Shown: positions 49,425 through 61,506, numbered from the stretch's first letter. The stretch: 64,000 nucleotides of DNA from Fennellomyces sp. T-0311 (GCA_025266875.1 JALLLT010000041.1:248001-312000); one strand, 5' to 3'. The notes: generated by a model from the letters alone, not told the origin. Made by a program: numbers and translations.

Positions 49425-51593
49425 ATGTCACAAAACTTACTACACCCACCACAAGAGCATCATCATCATCATCATCACGATGAGGATGATGAAGAAACAC
49501 AGTCGCTGTTATGGTCCGCAAGTTCTTCCATCAACGATTTTTATTATGAAACCAGCGATGACTCGGAATCTACAATCAGTTACGCCACATTTCACACTGT
49601 CAAGGAGCCAGAGCACTTGATCGATCATGGCACTCTCTACGGCACTGAAGCGGAGCACATCAAGAACTACGTGCAGCACGACCATCCAGACTTGAAAGGC
49701 ATTCGACTAGGATCGCTTATCTTTTGGTAGGGATAGACTCCGTAAATTTTTTTTCTGACTTACTTTAACACGCGTATAGCCTTTGCATAAGCGTAGGCCT
49801 TCTAGGATTGGATGGCGGTATAGTCCTTTTGTTACTTAACCCGATTAGTACAGAATTCAAAAGGTATTGACACGCATCTTTCTCGTCCAACTTTCTAATC
49901 TGTTAACGTCCTTTTTAGCTCGAATTTGGCTGTATGGATTCATCTCGCATACCTTTTTGGATGCTTGTTTATACAACCGCTATGTATGCCCCATACTTCT
50001 CCTTATTTTTCGAGCGACTTGCTGACTTTGGCTTTATTTTGTTTTTTTTTACTATAGGCAGGAACATGGCCAACTCTATTGGCCGCAAGGCTTCATTGGT
50101 TGTTGGACAATGCATGTTTCTGGTCGGATCCTTGTCATGTAGCGCCGCACAGAGTATGCTGCAGATCATTATTGCAAGAATAGTCGCCGGTGTAGGCGGC
50201 GGAATGCTGCTTCCTTTATCTTCCATCATATTACTTGATCACGTATCCGAGCCATATGCATATGAACGATATCAAACTTATATCCGAGCGGCTCCAGCGG
50301 TAAGTGATTCTCAATCCGCCTACATTATACAAATTACTCATGTCTTCCCAAAATAGCTCGGTTTCGCATTAGGCCCATACATTGGTGGCCTTGTGAACGA
50401 CTGGATAGGATGGCGTTATTGTTTTTATATCAACCTCGTGCCATGCTTGACTATTTTATGCATCTATCTTTTCTGTGTCGCCAACTATCGACCAAATGAC
50501 AAGACGGCATTGATTACAACCAAGAGCGACTACTTTGGAATGCTCCTGCTGACTGCTTCCAGTGTATTACTGGTTACGGGTATTGCATTGGGCGGAAACT
50601 TCCAAGATTGGAATCATCCGATGATTGTTGCATTACTCTCAGGAGGCGGGCTATTCGCGTGTGTATTTATTTTATATGAGACCTGTTGGGCCATGTACCC
50701 ACTTTTTCCGAGCCGTATTATCTGTCGACGGAATGTAGTAGTTGCCTATTTGATTCAATTCTCTGCTTGGTCAGGTACTGCCATGATAATGTTCTTGATG
50801 CCTCAATTCTTTATGGTATGTGGGTAGATGACATTTCTGATTGACAATCACTAAAAGGAAAATTTAGGGAGTAATGCAACACAATGCACCTTTGGCAGGT
50901 CTGTGGATCGCACCAAAACCCACAGCATTTATAATTGGTGCATTTACCTGTTTCTGTCTCTGTGTAACACGAAGCACTAAATTTTTCCTTGTCACGATGG
51001 CAGCATTCGAGTTGGCAGTGTTGCTTAGTTTCGCTTGGTGGACACAAGAAACACATTCAGCAATTCTTGTCGTCTCCCAAGGAGTTGAAGGCTATGCCTC
51101 AGGGGCGCTTGCAGTGGGTAGTGCGTTCATGCTAACAACTCATGTGTCACAACGCCAAGGTAAAAAAAATAAGCGGGAATAGGAAGAATGAAGAGAAAGT
51201 GTCACGATCTTATTAACTCGGTGTCTAATTAGATTTGCCCTTGGCAGTGACAATGATGTATACGATTCGCACATTGGGTGAGCTTTTTGGAATGGCAGCC
51301 GCGTCAGCAATATTCCAATCCAATTTCAAAGCCTCATTATCGCAGAATATTACCGAACCGGATGTAAGTGAAAAAAGATTGTCCTAGAAAGTAATTCCTC
51401 TTAAACTTCTGTTTAGATCATTGAATATATCCGAACATTGATTTCCAATACTCACACACTATCGCCTGCGGTACAATCCATTGTGGCGCAAGCGATAATG
51501 GTTTCAATACAACGGTGTTACCTTTATTATGGCGCTATTTGTGCAGGCATTAGTTTTTTAGCGGTAATCTGTATGAGAAAAGGCATAAAATGA
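49425..51593 (+). CDS. DHA2-type MFS transporter, copy 3 (His-rich N-terminus)
   Basis: Eight exons (49425..49726, 49780..49863, 49919..49983, 50058..50299, 50357..50815, 50868..51159, 51233..51363, 51417..51593) give 583 residues. Introns 1-6 fall at the same places as in the two tandem copies near 10-15 kb; the last exon is split by one extra intron. The N-terminus is longer and has seven consecutive His followed by DEDDEE, then an acidic dileucine (ETQSLL). The motif A region reads ANSIGRK, so the usual Asp is replaced, unlike copies 1 and 2. Hydrophobic segments and GGLVNDWIGWRYCFYINLVP fit DHA2. The substrate is unknown; the His/acid run suggests metal or pH sensing, which is inference. 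Confidence 0.82.
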
Positions 51594-51885
51594 TAAAACA
51601 AGTACAAGTTACCGCATTTGAGATAATCTTTTTTTGTGTACAGAAAACCTTGTTTTTAATTATGTTTTAATTTAATGATACTTTGTCCAACAATCCCAAG
51701 CCGTAGGGTATTCTTTTATTGGAAGCAACAAAAATGTATATGTGAGAAACAATATTATGTAAATCGTAAAAGGATGCAAGTTATAAGGTACAACCGTATA
51801 TATCAGGGACAAGGGTGGGGATATTCACAATAATAAATGACGCGCGATGGAATGACAGTAAATGGCAAGGGGGTTAGAGGGGACA

Positions 51886-53219
51886 TTACTGGTGACGTTG
51901 CTGGTGAAGATATTCACTGATTCGTTTATCCGTGATGACTTTGCGATTGAGTGGGTGGGTGGAGGCAGGAGTGGCAGCATCTCCACGTGCATAAGGGGAA
52001 TTCGAACGTCTTCTGCTAGTGGGAGGATGTGGGCTCATTGGATTACTAGAACGTCGACGCGTCGAGCGGGTTGGCGAGCCACTACCATCGGATGAATAGT
52101 AGTACTCATGATCGTCCATCGTCACTGAAGATGTTCGAGAGTTTCTGAGCATATTGTTGGCTCCGAAAGTGTTACCAGATCCATGGCTTGCACGACGTGC
52201 AGAAGACACAAACGGGCGTGAGGGCGGTACTAACTCCTCCTCATAGTAGTTATTATGACTCGACCGGCGATGATTACGATTAGAAGGGGGTGGTGGGAGC
52301 GGACCAACATTGTAATCTTCCATAGCATGATCTTCGATAGGTCGATAGTCGCGCCACTTATCGTCAAACAGAGTTGCATCTCGCCAAGGCTCAAGAACGT
52401 CGGACGTTGATGTTTCCCGGCGTCGTCCAAAACTAGAATCATACCCCTTTGAGTATTCCCCCTGCTCTTGTGGCGAATCGTCGTGCTGCACTGGTGCATA
52501 TGCCCATAAAAAGACAGACACGCCAATAAGTGCAAGTCCAGCCACAAGCACAATGAATTCGACACCATTGTGGATCGTCGTGCAATGGTTTCCGAGTTGA
52601 TCACATGCATTCCGAATTCCGGTTGAGTACTGATGGTATGTGTAACCGAAACCAATGGCTACCAGTACTGTTGTGGCCAGCACAATCCCGGCATTAATCC
52701 ATTGCAGTTTTCTGCTGTCGAGACGGTGGACAATAACGCCAAATATGAACGCGATGCCGCCAAGTGCAGTTGCCATGGCAAGCGGCACGACTCGCCAATA
52801 TGAGATCTCGTTCGTGTGTGGAATTTCAGTGTTGTTGCTAATTGCCGCCTCCAAAATGGTAGGTGCATCTAAACTTGCATGGTGAGCAATCAAAGCCTGT
52901 TACTGTCCAGAATTTTGCTTTTACCTAGGTCATAGGTTAAACGGGACGAGGTGCAGGTGCAGTTAAGCGTGTATATGTAGCAATGTTTCCATAGGCCAAA
53001 TGCAACTGTGTCTGGTGAGATGCTGTCGCTCGAGAGGTTCCTTAATAAAGAGACCTTTTGGAGGGCGAGGCTATTTCGAAACGAGCAACTGTCGATTGAA
53101 TCAGTGGTCTCCAGCCAGCTTCCGAACCCGATCGCTAGCACTGCAAGTGCTAACAATGTGCTGCGGAGGCCTGGCAAGAAGACTTGATGCAGGAACGGAG
53201 ATTGGTTGCTCTGCGGCAT
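51886..53219 (-). CDS. Sur7/PalI-family four-span membrane protein
   Basis: Exons 52925..53219 and 51886..52868, joined across a 56-base intron (tttag|at), give 425 residues. TM1 lies near residues 17-35. A long outer loop with the claudin-like GLWKHC...C pattern follows. Three more spans (RVVPLAMATALGGIAFIFGV, AGIVLATTVLVAIGFGYTY, VEFIVLVAGLALIGVSVFLW) precede a long Ser/Arg-rich cytosolic tail ending in HQQRHQ. This topology is that of Sur7/PalI proteins, which organise eisosomal plasma-membrane domains or act in ambient-pH signalling. Which of the two roles applies cannot be told. An upstream AG choice would break the frame. Confidence 0.75.
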
Positions 53220-53658
53220 GCAACAGCCCTTTGCTGAAAGGAAAAAAAAAGTGAAAAGGGAGAAAGGAGCAAGAAGAAAAGAAGAGAAAAACAGGCTCTC
53301 AAGTGTGCATTAAGTGTAATTTTTTGGTGATATATCAAGGAACGCGAAACTAAAGTTTGCTCCGGTCTTAATTCGTTTCCCGCCTAATTTATAAGTGGTC
53401 GATCGCCACCCGCGAGGCAGTGGCACATGAAAAACAACCGCTAGCCACGAGGTCCCAGCCATTCATACGGCCGCCACAAAATTTGAAGGAGTCTAGAATG
53501 TTTAATGGTGCAGTTTACGCTATATATATATATAAATGGTTGGAATATCTATGTGTAAGCAGATCGAATTACAAAAAAAAAATTGAGTGAGTAGACTATA
53601 TACATGTATTGTGGGAGGCGTGGAGGACAAGAGAGAGGTATTAGTAGTAAAGGGGTGA
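53220..53658. other. Intergenic, Sur7-like promoter and EF-hand 3' region
   Basis: About 440 bases with a purine-rich stretch near 53240-53300 and a (ta)n run at 53521-53534. No gene recognised. Confidence 0.5.
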
Positions 53659-54338
53659 CTATTTGGGCAACAGCTGCTTAAATTCCTCGAAATCGATAAA
53701 GCCATCGCCATTGGTATCAGCCTCATCCATCATGGCTTTGATATCTCGCTGAGTTAAATGTTCGCCAAGGCTAAGCATGACGATCTCCAGTTCTTTCTGG
53801 CTGATCAGACCGTCTCGGTTCTTATCGAACGCTTGAAAACACTGCACAAGCTCGAGGTCGTCATAGAAACTTATCCGCTTGCCACGGCGACGACCGTTTG
53901 TTGACTTGGCGACTTCAATCGCAGCATAGCTCTGAGGCTCCTCGGAATAGGTAGGCGCAGCGGGCTGGTGATCATCAGGAGTCAAATGGCGAATCATTGC
54001 GGTTGCGAATTCTTCGAAATCAATGAGGTCGTCGTTGTTAAGATCAACGGCATGGGCGATGGACTGGATTTCGGCAGGTTCCGTCGCAATATTGAGGTTT
54101 TCGATGATCTTGCCGAACTCAGTCAATGTAATGGTCCCGACCCCTCTGGTGTCAAATATCCGGAATGCTGCAAGGGAAAGCTGTCAGTAAGCCAAAACAA
54201 TAAACAATGGGCGATCTCGCCTGTACCTTGACGGAGCGAATCCATCTCGTCGGGACTGACGTTCAGGCCATGCACGATGGGTTCTTCCTTTGGCGGCTTA
54301 TCCAAAGGGACGGAGGGAACAGGACTCGAATGTAGCAT
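53659..54338 (-). CDS. Calmodulin-like EF-hand protein B
   Basis: Exons 54227..54338 and 53659..54167 give 206 residues. Four EF-hand positions are visible: a degenerate first loop (DTRGVGTITLTE) and three canonical loops (DLNNDDLIDFEE, DKNRDGLISQKE, DTNGDGFIDFEE). A 45-residue linker between hands 2 and 3 contains NGRRRGKRISFYDD, a basic segment not found in calmodulin. The N-terminal Pro-rich extension (SSPVPSVPLDKPPKEEP) is also extra. Likely a calcium sensor with three active sites. The joined phase-1 intron restores the AFRIFD helix. Confidence 0.8.
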
Positions 54339-54859
54339 TGAGGGAGAAGGTAATGCGCAAGAGAGACAGAGAGAGAGAGAGGGAGAGAATGAGTTGGCAA
54401 TGGAACTGGAAACGGGTTTGGTTTATAAATACTTTGTCACTGGTTCGGATGACTTTTTAGGATCGATGCTTCTGTAAAGAACATCAATATGTTCCCCGCT
54501 TATTGACCCAGCACAGCGAGAAGTCCGGTTCGCCTGCTTCCATTTCCCTCTCCCCCCAGAAACCAAATCCCCGGTTGAAAATATAGGCAAGGACGTGCAC
54601 ACTCGATTTCCAAATATCGAACCGAAACACAGTGCAGACTCTAATTTTAAAACCATCGATACTTTTCCATGCAGAAGGAAAAGTAAAAGGAGCGGCGATC
54701 ATTCCTTCAGCCACAGCCACGCTAAGACCCACTTTGATGTGCTAAGCATGAAAATGGATCATCAAGAAAAAAACATTAAGGAGCCAGTTCCATGATCGAA
54801 GCTCCATCCATGCTCTATGGAAAGGGTCGGGGTACACAATGCCCCCCCAAAAATCAATC
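54339..54859. other. Intergenic between the two EF-hand genes
   Basis: About 520 bases including a (GA)n-rich stretch at 54361..54388 just upstream of EF-hand gene B. No gene recognised. Confidence 0.5.
54361..54388. repeat. GA-rich simple repeat
   Basis: An imperfect (GA)n tract 23 bases upstream of the start codon of EF-hand gene B, in its 5' UTR or core promoter. Such tracts are common in fungal promoters. Confidence 0.6.
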
Positions 54860-55597
54860 TCATTTTGGCTCGCTGCTATGACATTTACAAAAGAATTTTC
54901 GTACAGAATATCGGTGATGCCGATGTGGACACCCCGTGCCTTCCACGGGCGAAGTAGGCGACGCAAGCTCGTCCCCGCCCGGCGGCTTCACGCCCATCAT
55001 GAGAGAAAACTCGTAAAAGTTGATAACGCCGTCGCGATCGTGATCGGCTTCCTGAATCATCTTGTTTGCCTCGTCGATGGATATACGATCTCCCAGCTGA
55101 TGCATCATAGCCAGTAGTTCTTCCGCATTAATGACGCCGTTGCCGTCCCGGTCAAACGCATCAAAGGCCTCCTTTAGCTCCTGCTGTTTCTTGGTGAGAC
55201 GGATGGGGTTCGAGAGCGTGGGACGCATGAGCCGGGCAAACTCTTCAAACGATAGGTTCCCGTTTGAATCAGTGTGAACTTTCTGCAGCTAAATATTCGG
55301 TAAGCGTGTGTTTTGGGTCATCAAATAGAAATTAAAATTTACCATGGATACGGCTGTTGTGCCTGATGCTTCGGAAACCCCCGCTGACTTTAGCATTTCC
55401 TCTAACTCGGCTGGTGACACCTTTCCGTCCTTGTCTCGATCGAATGCATCGAACATTTCTTGCAATTCGAGCCGATTACGGGTCGACATAAGACTCAGGC
55501 CCAGGCTCGTTCGTTTGTGACTCATGGTATTGAATGACGAGTTGAAAAAGCCTTGAAAGCTCCGCCGAGCACTTTTGTGCTCCTTGCGGCTGCGCAT
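54860..55597 (-). CDS. Calmodulin-like EF-hand protein A
   Basis: Exons 55343..55597 and 54860..55288 give 227 residues. Four canonical EF-hand loops are visible: DRDKDGKVSPAE, TDSNGNLSFEE, DRDGNGVINAEE and DHDRDGVINFYE, the second completed only after the intron is removed. The N-terminus is basic and Ser-rich (SRKEHKSARRSF); an internal Met (MSHKRTS) is an alternative start. The C-terminal tail after the last hand (VKPPGGDELASPTSPVEG) ends with several His and Cys. A probable calcium sensor, in tandem with protein B. Confidence 0.82.
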
Positions 55598-55894
55598 CCC
55601 TTTCCAAAATAAATATTACAGTCGAAAAGAAGGGACTTGGCGAAAAAATACTCGGCTAGCCTTACTTGGCTTTGCTGGCCATCCCACTTAATCCTCTCAA
55701 TGGCTTTACCCCGCTGTCGCTTTTCACTGGGTGCGTTCCAAACGCATCGCAGGCGAAAAAAACCTCGAACAGCATGGTTTGTTTCGAACCAATCAGTGAC
55801 GACCTTGTTTCATGGATCGATCAAATGACACTGATATGGCTGCATAAAATAAAAAAAAAAATACTCACAAGCGTTATCAACACCTTTTCACACC

Positions 55895-56206
55895 ATGTCA
55901 AACAACAGAGTATTATCAGTAAAAGTATCAGAGGGCGGCCAAGACAGTGGCGCGACAATGCCCACCCCGCCACCCGAACGCCTACTGGAGCAGTCCAGCT
56001 TCGACCACCATTCGGAATATTGTGTCTGTAAGTTCGTGTGTTATGCGTGTGTAGCCGTGTTGTTCACTGACCACAACGGAACAGGTGGCGGCTCGGGTGT
56101 TGGCTGTGATTGTGCCCGCATATGTCATTGCTCGGAAGCCTACGTAGCCAAATGTCACTGTGGCCGAGGATGCTACAACTCTTGGGACCCATGCATGCTT
56201 GGTTGA
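55895..56206 (+). CDS. Cys-rich mini-protein, metallothionein-like
   Basis: Exons 55895..56027 and 56085..56206 give 84 residues. The C-terminal half has clustered Cys: CVC, CDC, CHC and KCHCGRGC, a C-x-C pattern typical of metal-thiolate proteins. The N-terminal 40 residues are polar (PTPPPERLLEQSS). The 57-base intron (gtaagt...acag) is a multiple of three and has no stop, so unspliced RNA would encode a 103-residue form with two more Cys. I recognise no exact family; metal binding is inferred from Cys spacing. It converges with ribosomal protein S2, about 60 bases from its stop. Confidence 0.6.
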   Translation: MSNNRVLSVKVSEGGQDSGATMPTPPPERLLEQSSFDHHSEYCVCKFVCYACVAVLFTDHNGTGGGSGVGCDCARICHCSEAYVAKCHCGRGCYNSWDPCMLG

Positions 56207-56267
56207 TTTCTCATAAGAAAGTGCATATTTTTCTTTATTGTCATTTCTCAGAATAAAAAAAAAGTGT

Positions 56268-57285
56268 TTACTTTCGTTGCTTAGTAGCAAGGAAGTCGGT
56301 GTGCTCCTGGAAGGGAGCCTTGGTGAACTCGGTCTCAGCCCACAAATCTAATGCACACACATCGCACAAGAAATCAGTTCATGTTCTCTTTTTGCCCAAA
56401 CAGTCAAAACTTACCGGGAGTCAAGAAACCATAGGTGTTGCCAATGGCAGCGAAGGTAGCCTTGACAAAGTTGCCCAAAGTACGGGTGGAACCACGCGAG
56501 GTGGTGTAGCAGTCAGTGATACCAGCGAGCTGCAAGACCTTCTTGGGAGTGGGAGCGGCGACCAAACCAGTACCCTTGGGAGCAGGGATCAAACTATGCA
56601 TTGCTGTCAGTTTCAGAAAAATCACTCGAGAGAGATAAAGAAAAAACGAAAGCTTACCGGCACATGGCCGAACCACACTTGCCAGTAACCTTGCAAGGCA
56701 CAGTGTGGGGCTCACCAAGAGCGGTACCCCAGTAACCACGGCGGACGGGAATCACCGAAAGCTTAGCAAGGATGATGGCACCACGGATAGCAGTGGCGAC
56801 TTCCTTGGAGCACTTGACACCCAAACCGACGTGGCCGTCCGAGTCACCAATGACAACGAATGCCTTGAAACGGGTGCGCTGACCGGCGCGGGTTTGCTTC
56901 TGGACGGGCATGATCTTCATCACTTCATCCTTGAGCGAGGGCAAGAAATAGTCGACGATTTGATACTCCTTGACGGGAAGCGAGAAAGTGTAGATCTCTT
57001 CAATGTTCTTGATCTTGCCAGCCTTAACAAGACGGCCAAGCTTGGTAACAGGAACCCTACATTCCGTAATTTAATGGCCAATTCCCATCTTTCGCATATA
57101 ACTGTTTATACCATTCAGTCTTCTCATCGCCACGGCGTCCACGACCACGGCCACGGCCACCACGGCCACGACCACGTCCGAAACCACCACGTCCTGATTT
57201 TCCGGAAGAATTCGAGATCAATCACACTTTTCGTCTATCCCTGTTTGGCGAGAAACTTACTATCGGCCGGTGCAGAGTCAGCCAT
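56268..57285 (-). CDS. RPS2: 40S ribosomal protein S2 (uS5)
   Basis: Five exons (57261..57285, 57112..57193, 56658..57056, 56415..56593, 56268..56347) give 254 residues, the same as yeast S2. The start MADSAPAD is followed by an RGG-rich tract ([18 protein letters not shown]), the substrate of arginine methyltransferases in this family. The uS5 core follows: [56 protein letters not shown] and [14 protein letters not shown]. It is a structural protein of the 40S mRNA entry region and decoding-fidelity center. All phases agree. Confidence 0.95.
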
Positions 57286-58000
57286 TTTCTAATGCGTAAT
57301 CAGTGGTAAGTTTAATGTTCTCATGTGCCATGGGCACCCCCTAGCCCGCCAATTCATTCCTTCTGCGTCTCGATCCGTTTCATCCCCCATCGTATCCATC
57401 CATCCTTCGATACCATCTATCTGCCCCCTTGCTCCATCGTTAACACCCTTTTCAGAATACTTACTACTATAAATTAAGGAGGAAAGGGCTGTGGTTACCA
57501 TACCAATCACGTAGTCATCATGATCAAAGTCCGGCCAACGACCGGACACGGAGCGGGTCCTCCCCGGACCAAGCCGTCGTCGTGTCACCTCTTTGTTTTC
57601 AATGATACCACATTTGTCGATACTACTATAGTGATAGTCGCTAGGCAATCGTTACCAGACTACTATTATTTTTACAGAAGTTTGGTGCGATAAATTCCCA
57701 ACCCCATGTCTCTGCAGCTTTGCAGTAAAAATTGGATATGAGCTATGCTGTTGACTAGGTGAATCCTTTCAGTCCAGCCGGAAATGGGACAAACCATGCA
57801 AGTGGGCATCGTTTATTTCATGCACATACATAACTTTGTATTACTTCTCATGGCTGTTTTTGTCCTTTATAATCGGCAACGGTCGCGCGGGAAAATTTGG
57901 CGGAATTTGGTAGTCATGTTGCTGACAAAGATATAATGCGAAGATATTAAAGCAACGTGCCAGATCGAGTACCGAAACAGACCTTCAATCTTTCTTTTCC
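57286..58000. other. Divergent promoter region, RPS2 and oxidoreductase
   Basis: About 715 bases between the RPS2 start (minus) and the reductase start (plus). The open frame 57289..57648 (minus) ends just upstream of the RPS2 start and shows no domain, so I treat it as chance. No specific site called. Confidence 0.5.
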
Positions 58001-59376
58001 ATGAGGTAAACGCAACAACGGCGATGAGAACATAAGGGTCATTTACTAAACAACCTAAAAGTGCCCCTACTACTTTCCGCAAAGTCCAGGCTATCGAGAT
58101 CGGCAACGATTTCAGCAAGGTTACGCGAGTTGTTACCGTCAACTATAACGATTTGGTCAACACGCTGAAGCCAGGCCATGTTATTGTCAAGAACTTGTAC
58201 TTGGGTATTAACGCATCGGATGTTAACTATACCAATGCCAAGTACATTCCTGACATTAAGCCGTAAGTCGTCTTGTAAGAAGAAGAAAATGATTTTAAAA
58301 GCGATCCACTAGACCATTCGATGTTGGTTTCGAGGCCTTGGCTCAGGTCGTTGCTGTGGGACCTGGTATCTCTCAGGATAAAGTAGGCAGCTATGTGCTC
58401 ATCTCGTAAGTCAAACTCGTTTGGAAAAAAAAAATGAAAAAGCTGAGCCTTTATGGAAATTAGGCAATACGGTGCATTTGCCGAATACCTTGACGTTACT
58501 TACAAGGCCGTCATTCCTGTGCCCAGCAACAGAATTGAGCTTCTTGCTCTCTTGACCTCTGGATTGACCAGTTCGATTGCGCTTGAAGAAACCGGTAGAA
58601 TGACTACCGGCGAAACCGTTTTGGTCACAGCAGGTACTTGAAACAGAGAGAGAGAAACCGTCCAATTGCATTGGATTTACTTTTGACTTTAACAGCTGCT
58701 GGTGGTGCTGGTCAAATTGCCGTCCAGCTTGCCAAGTTGGCTGGTAACTATGTTATTGGCACATGCTCCAGTGATGAAAAAGCTGCTATGCTCAAGGTAA
58801 GAGAGATGAAACAGTGATCTCGATGGACGGGTACTGATGGATATATGTTTCTTTAGTCTATGGGCTGCGACCGTGTTATCAATTACAAGAAGGAGGACTT
58901 CAAGACTGTTCTGCGAAATGAATATCCCAAGGGTGTTGATATTGTATTTGAGAGTGTTGGTGGCGCATTCTTTGACATTTGCTTGAAGAGGTAATTCTAT
59001 TAATCCAAGCACGGATAGCTGTTTTTTAACATATGAAAAAAGCTTGGCTATCAAAGGTCGTTTGATCGTCATCGGTACTGTTTCCACCTATTCGGCCTCA
59101 TCTGGTATGCAAGGTGACAAAGTCGACACTCTTCAGCTCCTTGGCAAGTCTCGTGCGGTAGCTGGCTTCTTCTTGCCCGACTATCCACACCTCTTCAAAT
59201 CTCACATGGCCAAACTCGTCAAATTGCTGGTGGAAGGCAAGCTCAAAATTGAAATCGATACTGCTGGTCTTTCCGGAATCGATGATGTCGCCAAGGGCGT
59301 AGAGTACCTCCACACTGGCAAGAACAAGGGCAAAGTTGTTGTTCCTTTGGTTCCCGTCAAGAACTCAAAGATCTAA
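58001..59376 (+). CDS. Zinc-binding-dehydrogenase-type reductase (prostaglandin reductase 3/ZADH2-like)
   Basis: Seven exons (58001..58005, 58062..58262, 58313..58405, 58464..58633, 58696..58796, 58857..58990, 59043..59376) give 345 residues. Exon 1 is only ATGAG, giving [11 protein letters not shown] after a 56-base intron. The medium-chain dehydrogenase/reductase fold is clear: [31 protein letters not shown], the NADPH loop [28 protein letters not shown] and VFESVGG. The catalytic zinc Cys/His ligands of alcohol dehydrogenases are absent, so it is a zinc-independent enoyl/quinone reductase, most like ZADH2/PTGR3. Likely reduces alpha,beta-unsaturated carbonyls with NADPH. Confidence 0.87.
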
Positions 59377-59621
59377 CGTGAATAATAAAAATTTCCCTTT
59401 CTTTTCAATGGAACTGCTTGCATCGGATTCATTCGCATGGTGCTTCATTCGGAACTAAGCGAAGATAGTACAAGGTCGCGTTCCGTTGTGATTCGAGTTT
59501 TTCGATTTGATGCGCCTCTTCCCTTCGTTCTCCCAATTGTAACAGGTGCTTAACTGCTTTATAAGTTACCATGACGAGCCCATAGGTAATGTAATATACA
59601 AATGACGCAAAATCACTCTAG

Positions 59622-61299
59622 CTACAAAGCTCCATCCTTCAGTCTCTTCTGATACTTTACGTGATCGATATCCATGTACCAATAGTTGCGTAAATCGAGG
59701 GAATGTGGCGGCGGGATGTATGAAACTAAAGAGAACTTCCATTGTGTGATCCGCGAATTGAGTTCTCCAAGCAACCTCTTGATAGCATCTTTGTGAGGAA
59801 ATAACTTTATGCCCATATAATAAAGCGAGATACATAGCTTTTTAATTCCACCAAAAGTCCCTGGCATCGCTAAAGCTCGTGTGTAATCATCGATCGATAA
59901 CGAATGACATCCGTCAATCGTTAGTTCGTCAAGAACGATAGGTTCAGTTGTTGACGCGAGGGTATCAAGTAGTTCTTGAGATACTGACGGCATGGCACGG
60001 AGTGTTATTTGTTTCAAGAGGCACTTATGACGGGATAGAGTCTTAATGAATGTCACCAGACCAGATGAAGTTATATGCAAGCATGAATCGAGCGTCAGCA
60101 CCTGTAAGCATCGCCCCGTGGACGCAAGTGCACAAAGTATACCGTCATCTGCGCATCCAAGGCCGACCAATTCAAGATATGCCAGATTGGGAACTGATCT
60201 TGAGAGGAAAGCGCACAGTGACGTCGAACAATAGTAGGGTGCATTAGTTAGAACAAGGTATGTGAGTAAAGGAAACCGCAAAGTGGATAAGTACACAGCG
60301 TGCTGTTCGCCAAGCACTGTATGACCTGTGAGCTCCATGTGCTCCAGTTGCTCACACATGTCTTGGCCGATTTGGTAAAGTATTTGCTGAGCAACAGGAA
60401 AGCACCTGTTTCTGTCGCGCAGAACAAGACGTGGTAATCCTGGATCGTTGATTTTTAATATCTCATTCTTGACATCTTGTGCGATATTGCCACTACTGTT
60501 GCCCATCTCATTGACGATCACCAAGCTGGCAAGTTTGGGACAGTACTGGCGCACCATCGAGGGGATTGCTCCTCCAGTAAACATGATGCTTTCAAAATTC
60601 AGGCATAACCGCTGGAGTCGCGGTGCTGCTTCTAGGAATGGCTTTACATCAAACTCGCCGGCGTCGATGTAAATGCTTATCGCCATATCGACCAGCCGAT
60701 GGTTCTGGATACCAGTTAGAACTGGGTGCACCGCCTCTGACACGCGTCCAGAGTAGTAAAACTTCTTCATATTTGGAAAGTATAGCATTGGCATGTCTGG
60801 CGTAACGTTATGCGGGTTTCTGTCAACAAGCGATAGGGAGACATCGCTGAGAGTGTCAGCGCACATGGTCGACAGGTCAAGGAGGCACATGTTTGAGATG
60901 ATCGGTGCGCGGATATCAACTGAGGTCATGTCAGAGCTTAAGCACAACTAACAGCGATTCGCTTGCTATACCTTTTTGGATGGCAGTGCACTGCTGAGTC
61001 GCTAAAAAGTCTATCACCGCTTCCAAATGCTTGTTAAGCTCCGTGTCAAGATAGACCCGATTCACAGACGTCGAGGTGATAAAGGCGCGGTAGGGTACTA
61101 GGGCTGAGGCTATATCGTGGTTGTCCTTTGTCGATAAGGTGCTCCACATTCCTTGCCAATTCAGCACCATCGATCGCCACGTCTTGCATACAGCACTCAG
61201 TAAGACACATTCACGGAAGGTCAGATTGCGTAGGATAGTGTCCTGAATCTCGAACGGAAGACATGGTAGCTGGCTAATCTCATTGACTGCGGCAGCCAT
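59622..61299 (-). CDS. F-box protein with LRR-like C-terminal region (paralogue 3)
   Basis: Exons 60972..61299 and 59622..60919, across a 52-base intron, give 541 residues. The F-box LPFEIQDTILRNLTFRECVL followed by VCKTWRSMVLNWQGMW is closest to paralogue 2. The intron again splits a Val codon after CTAIQK. LRR-like strands (LEHMELTGH, LAYLELVGLG, LQVLTLDSC) continue to the end. I chose the Met at 61299 because it places the F-box as in the other copies; 61362 is an in-frame alternative. About 55 kb from the tandem pair, so the family has spread beyond one cluster. Confidence 0.8.
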
Positions 61300-61506
61300 G
61301 AGCACGGTTGATTCACAAGAGCGTTTATAGATAGAAGTGATTTTATCCGCAAGAGAATTCAAGCTACTTATTAAGCGTGTGACACACCTGCATTCGTCAG
61401 CATGGACTTGCTGTGTACATAAAAACAGGATGTATGTCGTTTTATTGAGCGGATGATGAGGTTAATAGATGCAGTTGATTACATGTGTACAAAAAGTATA
61501 AGGTGT

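Noticed and set aside
57289..57648. 119-residue open frame on the minus strand
   Set aside because: It lies in the RPS2/reductase promoter region, has low-complexity composition and no domain.
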